Part shown: piece after piece, positions 42,944-55,079 of the stretch
Numbering within the stretch: position 1 is the stretch's first letter
How the letters are laid out: every line of letters begins with the position of its first letter
Assembly: GCA_002049455.2 (NCBI GenBank)
Contig: KV918767.1
Coordinates: 490,256-554,255 of the forward strand
DNA: 64,000 bases
Direction of reading: 5' to 3'
Source of the DNA: Porphyra umbilicalis
Taxonomy: Eukaryota > Rhodophyta > Bangiophyceae > Bangiales > Bangiaceae
Translations under genes and position numbers: made by a program
Notes under the pieces: generated by a model
Seen by the model: only the letters and a program-made list of their open reading frames with translations
Told to the model about the DNA's origin: nothing
The model's database searches: none

Positions 42944-43898
42944 AGAGTCTATGGCGGGGTGGGGAGGGGGTGTGGGGTGTGGGGGGCAGGGGGGGGGGGG
43001 GGGGAGAGAGCGTGACAGTCAGGCGACGTGAGCGAACGGCGCGCGGCCGGCAGCGGCTGACGAGACGGCGAGGCCGGGGACGGGGGCACCGCACCTCTGG
43101 TGCCGCCAACTCATGCGCACACGAGCCGCCGGGGATGGGCGTGGTCACGCTGGAGGCGCGACGGGCGACGCGACGGCACCGGTCTGCTGCCGCTGCTTTG
43201 CCGCGCAGCCGGGGTCTCGGGGTGGCGGCGACGCCGGGGTGACCTCGCCGCCACGCCGCGCCGCGCCGTGCCTCGCCCGGTCGACGCGGCCGCGCACGAG
43301 CGACCGACGGCCGTGCGCGGTGCCCTGTGGTCTGGCTGCAGGGCGGGGGGAGGGGGGGGAGGGGAACCTAGCCGCGCCGCGGCGGCCGGCTCCCCCTCGG
43401 CCCCCTCCACCCCCCTCGGCGGTCGCGCAGGGCCGCCTGTGCGTTTTGGCACACACCCGCGCGTCGTCGCGCCCCACTCACCGCCAGCGGGGGACACGCG
43501 GGGGTTACCCCACCCGTGCCGTCGACGGACCGCGGTTTTCGTCGGGGGGCGGCAGACACGTGCGCGCGGCAGCGGCGGCGGGCTCCCCCACCGTCAGCAG
43601 GTTGAGGCGTACACGTGCCCACTCATCGCGGTGGGTTCCCGCCCCCGCGTGCCCGCTGGGGCCCCCGCCGCGGCGGCAGCACGCGCGCGCGCGCCGCACG
43701 CACGCGCGCGCCGCGTGCGGGCATTGGGTTGGCGAGGTAGCTACGTCCCCCCCCCTGCGCGCGTTTGGCATACCCCCGGGGGCGGCCACGTGGCCACGCC
43801 CCGCTGCGGCCGTCGCGGCGTGAAAGGCACGGCGATCGGGCGGCCGGCGGCGGGGGTCACCGCGGTTGCACAAGCCGTCGGTGAGGAGAGGCGTGGCG

Positions 43899-43950
43899 GT
43901 GGGTGCGGTGGGTGCGGTGGGTGCGGTCGGTTGGTGCGGTCGTGGGGGGC
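43899..43950. repeat. Tandem 9-bp repeat
   Basis: Units of gtgggtgcg and close variants repeat about five times. Confidence 0.7.
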
Positions 43951-46414
43951 CCACCGGGCGGTGGGGGCGGTCGGCGTGGTGGGGGGGGAAGGTGTGGCAC
44001 GCTGCCGGTGATCAGCCTCGTCCGAATTCACCAGCGCTGGTCGAGGGGCCGCGGCGGGGGCGACGGCGGGAAACCCGAGCCGAGCCGTCGGAGTCGCTGG
44101 GGTGGCGGCCACAGCAGCCGCTGCAGACGGGTGGCTGCGGGAGAGGGGAGAAACTGGGCCACAACGCGCACAACGCGGCGCGGCACTGTCATGCGACTCT
44201 GTGGCGGAGGGCCACCGCCACTGGCATAGTCAGCAGACTGTCCGGCCGTGCCGTCCATCTTTCCCTTTTGGTGGCGTTCGCAACTGCCCGTGTGAATGAA
44301 GCGGTGATGCGGGTGAGGGAGGAGCGACGGCGGCAGGCCGTCCTCGCCGCACGTGACTGGCCCCACTGTCCAGTCGCCGACACCCACTCGTGGGGTAAGA
44401 TTGGGCGTCGGCGGGTTGGTGGCCGCTCAACAGAGTGGACCAGATCAACCATGACCATGGTGGCTGTTGCGCCGGCGATTCGCCACGATCTGGATGGCCC
44501 TTCACACCGACGAGCTCGACGGCTGTTGTTGCGGACTTCCAGGGCCCCCCTGTGGCACTGTTGGTGGGTGCTGACCCCACACTACATTGCCCCGCTTGCG
44601 ACTCGGGCCCCATCTTCTCTGCCCGTCCCACCCGCGTCGCCACGGCCAATGCGCATGACAGTGGGCCGTGACACGCACGGAGGCCGTATCCGTCCCGCAG
44701 TGGGGGGGAGGGGGGAGGGGGGGATAGGTGTGTCCCGACGAGAGCTGTCAAGCCCAACCACAGTGTGGGGGTACCGGGGGCGGGACAATGCTACGGCTCC
44801 CGATCCCCCCCGCCTCCCCGGACAGCAGGTTTGGGAGCAAAGCCCACAGCAGGAAAACAAAGGTACAGATCTATTCTCTGCAGGTTTCATCACAGACTGT
44901 CAATGATGGCAAAACGGCGCCCACATCTGTCTCCGATGTTTTCGACCGTCGGGAAAGGTTCGGTCCGACTGCACTTTCGGGCTGCGTGTCGTGCTGCTGC
45001 GACATGGGCGCTTCATTTTTCTACACAAGCGTCGCCGCTGGTTCTCACCTCACCCTTCCCCTTCCCATCCATCGCCCTCACTGCCTCCGGGGTCGCCGCC
45101 TGTCTCCAACCCCCCCGACCACGCACCCGGCATCGTCGCAGCTTTGGCATCCGCGCTTTACGTACCTCCCGCATCCATTCGCTGTCACTATCCCCGGTTT
45201 CCTCATGCGGTCGCCACCCCCTGCCCTCCGCGTAGGCCATTCCTATCACCTCTCTCCCGGTGACGTGCCGCGCCGCGCCTTTGTCACCCAGGTTCACCCT
45301 CCGTCGCCACCACCACTAACCTCCCTGCCGTTAACATCTCCCGCCTGGCCGCTGTCTCCACACGAGTCGTTTCAGATCGCTGTTCGTACTGTCCCACATC
45401 TCCTCTCAGCAGCCGTTTTGCGTCTCCCTTTACCTTCATACCTGGAGGCCCCATGCTTTAGCCACGTCTAGCCTGCCCAATGCTGTCGTCCTACCGCACC
45501 GTTGTCATCACCAAAGCTCTTCGCTCGCAGTAGACTGTCCCACCAGTCAATGCGTCTGCCTACCATGCACGGTGTATGTTCTTCATCTATCCAGAAAAAA
45601 GGGAGATGAGGGAGAGGGTCCTCGCTTCTTCTCGGGCAGCAGCAGCCGCAGCGGCCCGCCCCTGCTGTGCGGACCTCTGCGGCTGAGCAGCTCCTGACAA
45701 AATAAATACCTGCCTTGGCGCACACTCAACGGGCGCACGATGACTCGAGAAACGTCTGTGCAGCTGCGCGTGACGTCAACCGAGGAGGCGCGCCCAGCAC
45801 TTCGAGCAATCGCGCCACCTCCCGGGTGCCATGCCAATCTACCGCCCTGTCGCGCTGTTGCCCAGCAGCGTGGCCCATGGAGGACACGCTGTGTCAGTCA
45901 GGAGAGGCTCCAACCGAAGTACTTTGCGACCGGTGCCAGTCGGTCTCCGCTGGTGGTTCACCAGCTGGTGCTTGGGTCCCGATCCATCCGTCTCGCTTGT
46001 TTCTTGTTCGAGCGATACATGCTGACAATATTGTCCGGCCAAACCAAGTCCTCTTGTGTGTGTGTCTCGGACCCTGCTGTGCGTGGGTGCGAGTGCATCA
46101 GTTCACTTCCATCCAGGATCGGGGGTCTTCTGCAGGGACGACCGTTGTGGGGGCACTTTCTTTATCTGTGTTCAAAACAACATCTGATAGTTCTCTCATA
46201 TTGTGTATTTCTATCGGCCATCCAAATTCACTCATCTCTGGCAGCGCACATGGGGGGGGCGATGGCTACACATGGACGAATCAGAACAGCTCCATTGGAA
46301 TGAAATCAAAACTACCACGTGCCGCACGAAGGGCTTTTTGGCAATGGCAGGATGGCATACCGGGCTCTGACGGCGGCGTCTTCGATCGCCCCTCCCCTAG
46401 TAGCTCGTGCGCAC

Positions 46415-46451
46415 GCTCGCTCCGCCGGACCGTGTGGCCGGCGGAGCGAGC
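46415..46451. repeat. Hairpin, 14-base perfect arms, 9-base loop
   Basis: The arms gctcgctccgccgg and ccggcggagcgagc enclose accgtgtgg. No adjacent gene explains it. Confidence 0.75.
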
Positions 46452-48097
46452 GCCGCACCCCCACGCCGCCGGCCGTGACGGACGCCGCGAGTGGGCGAGT
46501 GGCCAGCGGGTGTGCTCCCGGCGCCACACCGGCCGCGGCTTCTGCGAACCACGTGCGGGCGGCGTGCGTGCGAGCCCGGCCTGGACCAGCACTGTGGCCC
46601 GGTGGACCACCGCGTGACAGCCGCTGCTGAGCACCCACCCCACTGCGGTCGCCGCTGCGTCTGTCCCGCCGGTGACAGTGGCACTGGGGAGGGAGTGGCG
46701 GCGCGGGTCGGCGACGGCCCTCGTGGTGGATGCCGGGGAGCGCAGCAGCTCACGGCGCGGCCAAAATGTGCGAGTGGCCACAGACACGGATCGCCCTCCC
46801 TCCCCACGGCTCGCCCCGACGGCGGTCGGCCGCTGCGACGTGACGCTCCGGGCCGGTGTTTGGCGGCCGGCCGACGGGGCGGCGAGTGCGCGGGGGACCA
46901 CGCCACCCCGCCGGCGCAGCCACGCGAGCACGTCCCCTCATCACCAATCGGCAGCGGCCACGCCGACCCGCCGGGTGTGGGAGTGCCGCTGCCGCCGCCC
47001 GCCACGGGGGTGCCGGCGCGTGCGGGGCCCCCCGACCGCCGTGCGGCGGGTGGGGGCAGGGGCGGGGGGGGGGAGGAGCGGTCCACCCCACCTATGTCCC
47101 CGTCGCGACGGCCGGCGGCGGGGGTGGCGGCGGGCGGGGCGTGGCCCCGCTGATGGGGCTTCGCCCGCCGGCTCGCGTGCACCGACAACCCGCAGGCGGC
47201 CCGTCGCGAGCGCGCCCGCGACCGCGCTCGCCCGCCGACGCCGCCGGCCGCCAGCGTGCCGCCAGTCCCACCCGCCCGCCCGCACTCGACGGTGGCGGCG
47301 TGTAAAAGGCGGCGGCGCGCCCCGGGCGCCCGCGACGAGTTGCGCGCGCACGGCCCGCCGGCACCCCCACCGCCGCCACGCACGACTGGGGCGCGGCACA
47401 CTGCCGCGCCGACGCGCAACGACCGGTCGGCGCGAGGTCGGCGGTGCTCGGTTGGGCGGCGCTCCCCCCCCCCCCCCCCCGACCGACAGACGTTGCCCAA
47501 CATCCTCCCCCCGCGGCCGCGGTCGCAAACGACCGCGACAGGCGCGCCCCGGCGGTCGTCTGCGACGGCGAACCCGAGCGCCGTGGCCGCCTCTGAGACG
47601 CGCGCGCCTCCCCCCCCCCCCCCCCCCGCCCCCCCCCGCCCCGCCGCGGCGCCGCGTAGATGGACGGTCCGTCCCCCCGCGGAGCAGACTGGCGGCGGCA
47701 CCGGATGGCACGGCCGCACCCCGACGGCGGCCGTGGCGAGCCGTCAGCGCCGCTACTGACGGCTCCGCGCCCGGGTGGGGAGGCGGGCCTGACACTTGGG
47801 CCCGGGTCTTGTGGTCACCCTGCCGGTCGGGGGGTGAGTGCGCCACGGCGGGCGCCGGCGGGTGCCGGCAAGCGTCGGCGGCGTGGCCGGGGGGCGGTAG
47901 GAGTGAGCGCCAACGGCGCCGCCGCCGGGCGCGGTGCGTCCCGCGCGGCCGCCCCGCCTGGACGGCTTTTTGAGCGGGCGCGTGCCGGCGGCCGGCGGCC
48001 GGCGGCGTGGCCACCCGCAACGGCCGCCGGCGACTTCTCCTCCCTTGCCCCCGCCGCCGCTGGGGCCGCGGCCACTGCTCCCCCTGCCGCCGGCGCC

Positions 48098-51082
48098 ATG
48101 CCAATCACCCCCTCCCCCCCCCGCGGGTGGCGACCATCCCCCGGTGGTGGGCACGCCCGACGGCCCGCCGCGGCGGCCGCGTCGCACGCCTCGTCGCCCC
48201 CCTGCTCGTCGCGGCGCTTGCGGTGTGCGGCCTTGGCGCCACCGCCCCGACCGGCGCGGGCGCCCAAAAAGTGCTCGCGCCCGTCCGGGGGGCGGTTGGG
48301 GTCGCCCCCGGAGCCCCCGCGCGGCCCGGCGCCAGGGATGATGGCGCACACGCGGTGCCCGGCAGCGGCTACACGGTCGTCGATATGGACGACCGCGGCT
48401 CGGCGGCGGTGGCGCTTGACGGGTCGGGCTCTCACACCCACAATAGCGGCGGCGGGAAGGCGCCGCGGTCGGCGACCGCTCTCGGCCCCGAGTCGGGGTA
48501 TGGCGGCATCGTTGCCATGACGTGGTCGGTCGGAGGCGTGGTGATTGGCACGGGCGTCAGCCCAATGGCCGTCTTCCCCGTCGGCACGACAACCGTGCTG
48601 CTGACAGTTAAGGATTGGACGGGCGACGTGCACGCGGCAACGACCAAGGTGGTCGTCCGTGGGGACACCACCCCGGGGCTTTGGTGTTACTACACGCCCG
48701 CGGGGGCGGCGGGCGGCAGGCCGACCGTCGCGGCGGGGGCCACCACGGTTTGGTTTGCGGGCCCGGCGGCGTTTGGGGGCGCCCCGTTTGCGCGGGGCGC
48801 GGGCGCCTGGACCGCCCGCTGCGTCGGCTCCTACGTCGCCAAGCGCGGCGGGCGCGTCACGTTTTCCGTCTTGCTAACGGGCGGCACCGTTAAACTGTCG
48901 GTGGGCGGCCGGTCGCTCGCGCTCACACGCGTTCCGTGGTCCAACCTGGCGCACAAGGCGACCACCAGCCTACCGGCGGGCCTCCACCCCTTCGAGCTGA
49001 CCTACATCCGCCGCGCGGGTGCCAAGGACCCTCCGTCCCTCCGCCTCAACATGCCGGCGGCGCTGCTGAGCCACCAATCCCGCACCCGCATGCCAGTCGT
49101 TTCCGCCGCGTCGCCCGCGTCGGGCGCGCTCGCCGGCGGCGCCCGCCTGACGCTCATCGGCACCTCCCTCGCCCGCACGTCGGCGGTGACCGTGGGCGGG
49201 CGGCGGGCCAAGATCGTTGCCGCCCCGACGGCGCGGGAGCAGCAAGCGTTGGCGGCCACCCGCGCGACGGTGCTCGTGCCGCCGGGCACCGCCGCCGGTC
49301 CCGTGGACGTGGTCCTCACGACGCCTGCGGGGGTGTCCAACCCCGTCACGTACACGTACCTGGCCGGCCGCGCCGCACCCGACATGATTGCATGGCGCAC
49401 GTCGACGCTGAAAACGTCCGACGGGTCGAAGGACTTTAAGCTCGCGGCGGGGACTACGGGCGCGCTCGGCCCGGACCGGCGGCTGTACGTTGGCTGCACC
49501 GCGGGGGGGCGCCTCTTCCGCCTTGACGTGGACTGGCTGACGTACCGGGTCAAGAGCGCGTGCTCCGTGTGGCTCGGCGGCCAAATACTGGGCGTGTCCT
49601 TCAACCCGGCCGACGTTGGCCGCGGCCCCCCGCGCATTTACGTGTCGATTGCCGACATTTCCAAGGGCGCTCCGTGGACGGGCGGGCGCGTGTTGGGGTT
49701 ATTGTCGGTCGGGGGGCGGGCCTGCTTTGGGCCCCCGGCAACGGTCGTCAGCGGCCTCCCCGTACAAGTCGGCCACGACCACAGCATCGGGCGGCCGGCC
49801 TACACGCAACAAGGGGACATGCTCCTCCCCGTCGGGGGTGTCACCAACGTGGGCATCCCCCATCCGGCCAGTGGTTCCCTCGACGAGTCCCCACTGTCGG
49901 CGGCGATTGTCAAGGTGCCTCTTTCGAAACGTAACTTCAACGGCCGCATCACCTACTCGACCAACAACGCGTCGACGGCAAGGGTGACGGGCGGGGACGT
50001 GCAGGTGTGGGCGTCGGGCGTGCGCAACGGCCTCACCCTCGTGCGACACTCAATGTCCGACACGTACTGGATTCTCGACAACGGGCCCAACATTGGGTAC
50101 GGGGACGTATCCAAGACGTGCTCGGTGACGGCGCCCATGGACGAGGACGCCAGGCCCGAGACGCGGAGGGACAAGCTGCTGCGCGTCGCCGAGGGGGGGT
50201 ACTACGGGCACCCCAACCGTAACCGGGGGCGCGACGACCCGCGGCAGTGCACGTATCATTTGCCGATGGTCAGGGCGCCGGGCTACACCCCGGCGCTCGC
50301 CTACTTTGAGCCGTCCTCCAACGGTACGTTGCGGTGCTTTGGCCGTTTTCGAATTTGGGGTGGGGGGGGAGGTGGCAGGGGTGCGCCCGTACGTTTTGCG
50401 CTTGGCAGTGGTCGGTGCCATCGTGCGTGCAGACGCACTGGTCACAACGCTGACCTTTGTTTTCTTCGTTGCGTTTGCTTTCCCCTTGCTTGGGTGTTGT
50501 TTTATGCATTTTCCCCTCTTGTATGTACATGGTTGTTTGTCACTCCCTTCTCTCGTCCACATAGGCCTGGAAGAGATGCGGGTCAATATCTTTCGGGGAG
50601 CCCTCAAAGGCCACATGTTCTTCTCACGCTTCGCGTCGGGCGGCAAGGGCCTGATCACCGCCGCCACGGTCAATCCCCGGGGTGTCCTCGTCGGCGGCGC
50701 GCGCGCCATCCGTACCGTCAAGTACTACTCGGGCCTGTCCATCACCGTTGATCCGTACGGCGGGCTGGTCATGCCCCGCGTGCGGCAAGGCATTGTAGCG
50801 GTGCTCATCCCCATTTACAAGCGGAACCCGACGGCCGGCACCCTCGTGTTGAGCGTCACGCCCAACCGGGGACCGCGGGCCGGCAACTACCGGGTGTTTG
50901 TCTCGGGCTTCAACTTTGGGGAGGAGCCAGTCGTGACTGCGGCCCGCAAGCCGTGCAAGGATGTGGTGCTCGCCCGGGGGGGGCTGACGTGCACGCTGCC
51001 GCCGGGGACCGGGCGCGTCGGGGTGCTCGTCAATGGGGTGCGGGGGAGCACGGGGCATGACTTCGAGTACTTGAACGTGTAG
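48098..51082 (+). CDS. Secreted PKD-PA14-IPT-sorbosone dehydrogenase-like protein, two exons
   Basis: About 914 residues after joining exons 48098-50323 and 50565-51082. ATG at 48098 is in the right context, but a C run at 48111-48122 shifts the frame by one before the body. A hydrophobic segment (RLVAPLLVAALAVCGLG, about residues 31-47) acts as signal peptide or anchor. Next come a PKD-like domain (about 94-187; VALDGSGSHTHN, VLLTVKDWTG), a PA14-like domain (about 190-320; GLHPFELTYIRRAG), an IPT/TIG domain (about 333-424) and a beta-propeller of the glucose/sorbosone dehydrogenase type (HDHSIGRPAYTQQGDMLLPV, LLRVAEGGYYGHPN). A last IPT/TIG domain is in exon 2. This architecture indicates a cell-surface or extracellular protein that binds or oxidises sugars of the wall. 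Catalysis is not established by the sequence. Confidence 0.8.
50324..50564 (+). other. GT-AG intron of the propeller gene, 241 bp
   Basis: Donor g/gtacgt after PSSN; acceptor cgtccacatag/gcc. Splicing gives the continuous peptide PSSNGLEEMRVNIF. The donor sequence gtacg(t) is shared by the other three plus-strand introns in this window. Confidence 0.85.
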
Positions 51083-52048
51083 TGGAGGGGGGTGGGTGAG
51101 AGGGGCTTTGTGGCGGGGGTCCTGCTTTTTTTCGTTGCCCCCCGTACAGAGATGCCCTCGGGCTAACTCTTCACTTTATTGTCTGGGTGACGTACGCACA
51201 CATCGAGAAAGCTACAGGCGCTGTGCGATATGCAGGGCTGGTACGCTGATGGGCTTGCTTCATGCGGCGTCAGATTCCGTATGTGGACCAGGTCTGTGTT
51301 GGCCTCAGCGGTGGATGACGCTGGAAAGGAGGCGAAAACGTCTTTGTCCCCTGCGCACGTGCTACGCCGTTGCGTGGAAGCGCCGTGTGGTTACGAATCT
51401 CAGACACGGGAGGCTTGCTCTTGTGAGGTCACGTCTCTTCAACTGGGACTTGTCCCGCACGAATGAACAAGGGCATCCACGCCCGCTGTTGTGTGATGCC
51501 TGCAGGAGCGGAGCATGACGCCGCTTCCACTCTCGTCACAATTCTTGTGCGGCTACTGCAGCACATGCAAGACAACCCGCTATCGATGTGCACGCAGAGA
51601 GAGCTCGAGCGAGATCCCCAGCAGGCGTGCCCACGGAGCTCCCCAGTCCCTAGCAGGCGGCTGCGATCCCGTCGACTACCTCCGCCCGGGACCTGTTCTG
51701 GGGGGGGGTATTTTACTTCGTGGGGAGTGCCCACAAGCCCCCCACACAGCCTCCAGGGTGGATGCCGGTGCTCGTGGCTGCCTTCAGGGGGCCGCTGTGT
51801 GGAACCGCCCGCGCCCAATCCTGGGCCAGTAACTGGCTGCCCCGCCCTTTCACTCCGCCGCACCCCTGATCCGAGACGACTCGCACGCCGCCGCCCACCC
51901 AACCGCGTTGCACCGTTCTTGTCTCGTCCACTGGTCGCAGCTCCACTCGGTTCCGGTGCCCCTCCTCCCAGCTATCTCGTTTGCCCTCTGGCACCGTCCA
52001 CCTCCCCTCCACACACAACCTTCCCCCTTCCCGACCTCAATCGCCATC
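51083..52048. other. Intergenic, promoter side of the Lhcr gene
   Basis: No supportable gene. The last 150 bases before 52049 are pyrimidine-rich (leader-like). No clear TATA box is seen. Confidence 0.4.
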
Positions 52049-53043
52049 ATGATGGGCTTTGTCTCTTCCTTTGCGAGCGGCGCGTCCCTGGCCGTGCGCG
52101 CCCGCTCAAGCCTGGCCGGCCGCGCCGTGTCCGTCCCGCCGGCGGCGTCGGTGCGCGTCGCGCGCTGGTCCATGGTCAAGTCCAAGTCTATGCCATTCAT
52201 GGAAGCGCCGCCGGCGCTCGACGGCACCATGGCTGGCGGTACGTTGATTGCGCGAGTGCGGGGGCTTGCGAGAGAAGGCGCTGACCTCGTTCATGTCCCG
52301 TGTATGGCATGCAATGAGTGTGGGTGGGCCATGTGCTTGCCGGCATGTGGTGGGCAGGCTCTGTTGCTGTTGGTTGGCAGCGTCATCTATCTGCGACGCA
52401 TCGCAAGTACATGGCTACTATCTAAGCAAGGCTGCAGATCGGCGCACTGTGCCGTGCGGCTGCTGCGGTAACTGACTTTCGGCGTGCCTGTTGGTACTTT
52501 CTTTGTTCTTTCCGCCCTTGGTGTCTGCTGCCTGGTTGCTCTCTCTGGCGGCCAACAGATGTGGGCTTTGACCCGCTCGGCTTCACCAACGTCTTTGACA
52601 TCAAGTGGATGCGCGAGGCGGAGCTGAAGCACGGCCGCATCACCATGCTCGCCACTCTCGGCTTTTTTGTGCAGGAGCTCTTCACCCTGCCTGCCCGCTA
52701 CTTCCCGAGCGGCACCATCGCCGTTGACGCCCACGACTACTTTGTCAAGACGGGCGGCATGCAGCAGCTGCTGCTGTGGTTCTCGTTTGCCGAGATCTTT
52801 GCGCTCCTCGGCGTCATGTACACGATGAATGGCGGCGACCGCGCGCCCGGGGACTTCGCGTTTGATCCCCTTAAGCTCGCCAACACGCCCGCCAAGCGCG
52901 CGCAGATGGAGTTGTCGGAGGTCAAGAATGGCAGACTCGCGATGATCGCGATTGGTGGGATGGTGCACCAGGAGTGGTACTCGCGCAAGCCGGTGCTCGA
53001 CCTGCTCGCGCACCCGGCGCCCATCCTCAACATTAGCATGTAA
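52049..53043 (+). CDS. Light-harvesting complex protein, red-lineage Lhcr type
   Basis: Exons 52049-52238 and 52559-53043 join in phase 1 (AGDVGFDPLG) to give 224 residues ending in TAA. The first 45-50 residues are a transit peptide rich in Ser, Ala and Arg without a hydrophobic signal segment. The mature part begins SKSMPFMEAPPALDGTMAGD, typical of red algal LHCI. Helix 1 contains EAELKHGRITMLATLGF, with the Glu and His chlorophyll ligands. Helix 2 lies around LLLWFSFAEIFALLGVMYTM. Helix 3 contains ELSEVKNGRLAMIAIGG, with Glu and Asn ligands. The protein would sit in the thylakoid membrane and pass energy to photosystem I. The start is the first of two adjacent ATG codons. Length and motifs are normal for the family. 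Confidence 0.93.
52239..52558 (+). other. GT-AG intron of the Lhcr gene, 320 bp
   Basis: Donor g/gtacgt after MAG; acceptor ggccaacag/atgtgg. It lies immediately before the conserved GDVGFDPLG motif, so the first exon equals the transit peptide plus the short N-terminal lead-in of the mature protein. Confidence 0.9.
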
Positions 53044-53889
53044 GCCGCTTCTGGTGGGTGAGTCGTAGCGCGCTGCGCTGTTTTTTTCCTCTCTCGTCTT
53101 GGTATGTGTCTACTCTCCGTGCGTTTTTTCTTGTGAAGTCCCGGTGCCCTGTTCCCTCAGATCCTGGACCGCTATCCGGGCTCGACCGTGAGCAAAGGTA
53201 CAGTAGCGGGTCTCCCGGGGACCGACTGCAACAGACCAGCTGGGTCCTTGCCTTGCCACCCACCGTTTGGCACTGTGCAATCTTCTACGCTACGTCTGTG
53301 GCTCTTGACGATGCCACTTGACAAAGAATCACAGGGGAAACCGATGTGTATGCGGGCTCGTCTGCTGCGGTCTGTTCACTCTTCAAGCAATGCAGGCAGC
53401 TCTTGACGGCATGGCCAGCATGTCACCATCCACCTTGGGGTTCATGCCCGCATCGTGCTGGAAACGGTCGGCTAGTATTGTCCCTGTGACTCGCAGCTCT
53501 ATTTGCCGGCGCTGGTGGCGAGAAGTGACTGCATGAAACTAGTCAATATGTACTCGTTGCAATTGACTGACGCTTGGTGATCTTTCCCAAAAGATGTCAA
53601 TGAAGGGACACTGGTGCTTCTTGGCGAGCTTGGTCGTCGGCCGCTGCCAACGAGACTGGCTTCCACCCTGCGAGCACCACCGCCACTGACCCACCGGTCC
53701 AGCGGCTCCCCGACCGCCGTCCACCGCGCCCCCCCGTCACTCCCGCTGCTCTCATCCGCCGTTGGCTCCTCCCCGCGCTCGTCCCGCCCGACCGTCGTCC
53801 GTGCGTTGCCACAGGCCTCCCCGCCGCGGTGTGCGCCCCCCGTCCCTCGCCGACGCTGCTGGCACGCTGCCGCCCTCCCCCCCGCCGAC
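53044..53889. other. Intergenic
   Basis: 3' flank of the Lhcr gene followed by sequence without a supportable ORF. The last 200 bases are C-rich. Confidence 0.45.
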
Positions 53890-54540
53890 CATGTCTCCCG
53901 CCTGGGCCTTTGTGCCCCTGGCCGCCGGCGCGTCCCCCTGGGCGGGCACCCCCCCCCCCGCGCCTACCGCCACGCGGCGCCCCCCCCCCCACCCCCCCCT
54001 CGCCCCTCCCCCCCCCCCCGGCGCGCGCGCCCCACCCCCCCCCCCCCCCCCCCCCCACCGCCCTCCTCGGCGACATGGCGCACACCCTCCCCCAATTCAT
54101 CAGCGGCTTGGCCGTCTCCCTCGGCTTTGGCCTCGTCGGCGTCGTCGGCACGGCCGTCAATGGGGACCTCCTCCGCCGCGTCGCCGCGGGGCACGCGGAG
54201 GAGCGGGGGGTGCTGCCGCCGGGTAGTGCCGCCGCGGCGGCCGAGGCGGCAGCGCGGCGGCGGCGGCGGCGGGAGCGGGAGCGGCTGCCGCCGGGGCGGG
54301 CGGCGGGGGAGGGCGGGGGGGCGGACCGGGCGTTGGGGATGGCAGCAACGGCGGCGGCCGAGTGGGACGGCAGCGACGCGGGTGTGGGGGGGGGGTCGGC
54401 CGCCCCGCGTGGGGGGCGGCCGTGGAGGAGGCGGGTGCGGCGCTGCCGCCGCCGCCGGCGTCGGATTATGGGGACGGGGGGATTGGGCGCGGGATCAGGG
54501 GGGGGGGGGGGGGGGGGGGGGGTGGCTGCCCCCGCGGGCG
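53890..54540 (+). CDS. Small membrane protein, unknown (frame breaks at C and G runs)
   Basis: ATG at 53890 begins MSPAWAFVPLAAGASPWAG, followed by a Pro-rich stretch. After the C runs at about 53995-54055 a different frame carries the only ordered part: HTLPQFISGLAVSLGFGLVG and VVGTAVNGDLLRRVAAGH. That is one transmembrane helix followed by a charged Ala/Arg coil. A further frame change at 54386-54395 leads to EEAGAALPPPPASDYGDGG. The end is uncertain because a G run near 54500 follows. No family is recognised. A single helix with a basic Arg-rich tail suggests an organelle or ER membrane protein. Confidence 0.4.
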
Positions 54541-55079
54541 TGAGCGAGCGTGCGCGGCGGGGGCACGTCCGCGCGCGGGTCCACCGCTGGCCGTGCGTCG
54601 GCGGCGGGGTGGAGCTGCCCCCGGCGGTGGCGGTGACCACCGGGTGTTGGCACCCCGCGCGCCGGCGGGGAGCGTCGTGCCCGCCGTTTGGCTTGCCAAC
54701 TATCGACCCCCTGCCGCGTCGGTCGGTGCGAGTGCCCCACGAGTCGCCATTCCCAAGCAAAAGTGCGTCCAAGCAGTCAATAGAGCAAAAAAAACAAAAA
54801 AACACCATGAAGAAAAACAAGCGGTAGTGCAACGGTTGCGGAATATCGACACGGGCGCCCCCTGGCACGGGCCACGCGGGAGTCACCGCAACAACCGTCA
54901 CCCACCGCGGGCGTGGCGCCGGGGCACCGCACCCCATGAGTGAAAAAAACACAGGGACGGCGGGGCACCACGGCGACGGGTCCACCCGCCCACCCACCTG
55001 CCGTCAACCCCCCCACCCCCCCCCCCACCCTCCCCCCCTCCTCATCCCGCGCCGCGCGCACACGCGCGCGCTCCCCCCC

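Larger units (their letters stand above)
42944..48097. other. Intergenic, no supportable gene
   Basis: More than 5 kb without a credible gene. It holds a 9-bp tandem repeat (gtgggtgcg, about 43899-43945), a hairpin at 46415-46451 and pyrimidine-rich stretches near 45.0-45.5 kb. Several 250-440-codon frames exist on both strands, but none has domain content or natural composition throughout. One minus-strand segment near 47.56-47.5 kb (ALGFAVADDRRGAPVAVVCD) looks protein-like but stands alone. Confidence 0.45.

Noticed and set aside
43866-44906. 346-codon plus-strand ORF
   Set aside because: It crosses a 9-bp tandem repeat, is rich in Arg/Gly/Trp and has no domain.
44728-45471. 247-codon plus-strand ORF
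   Set aside because: A pyrimidine-rich tract keeps the frame open; composition (Pro, Ser, Leu, His) reflects base bias and no motif is seen.
46397-47719. 440-codon minus-strand ORF with a short protein-like stretch
   Set aside because: Only about 40 residues look natural; the rest is low-complexity and the opposite strand is equally open.
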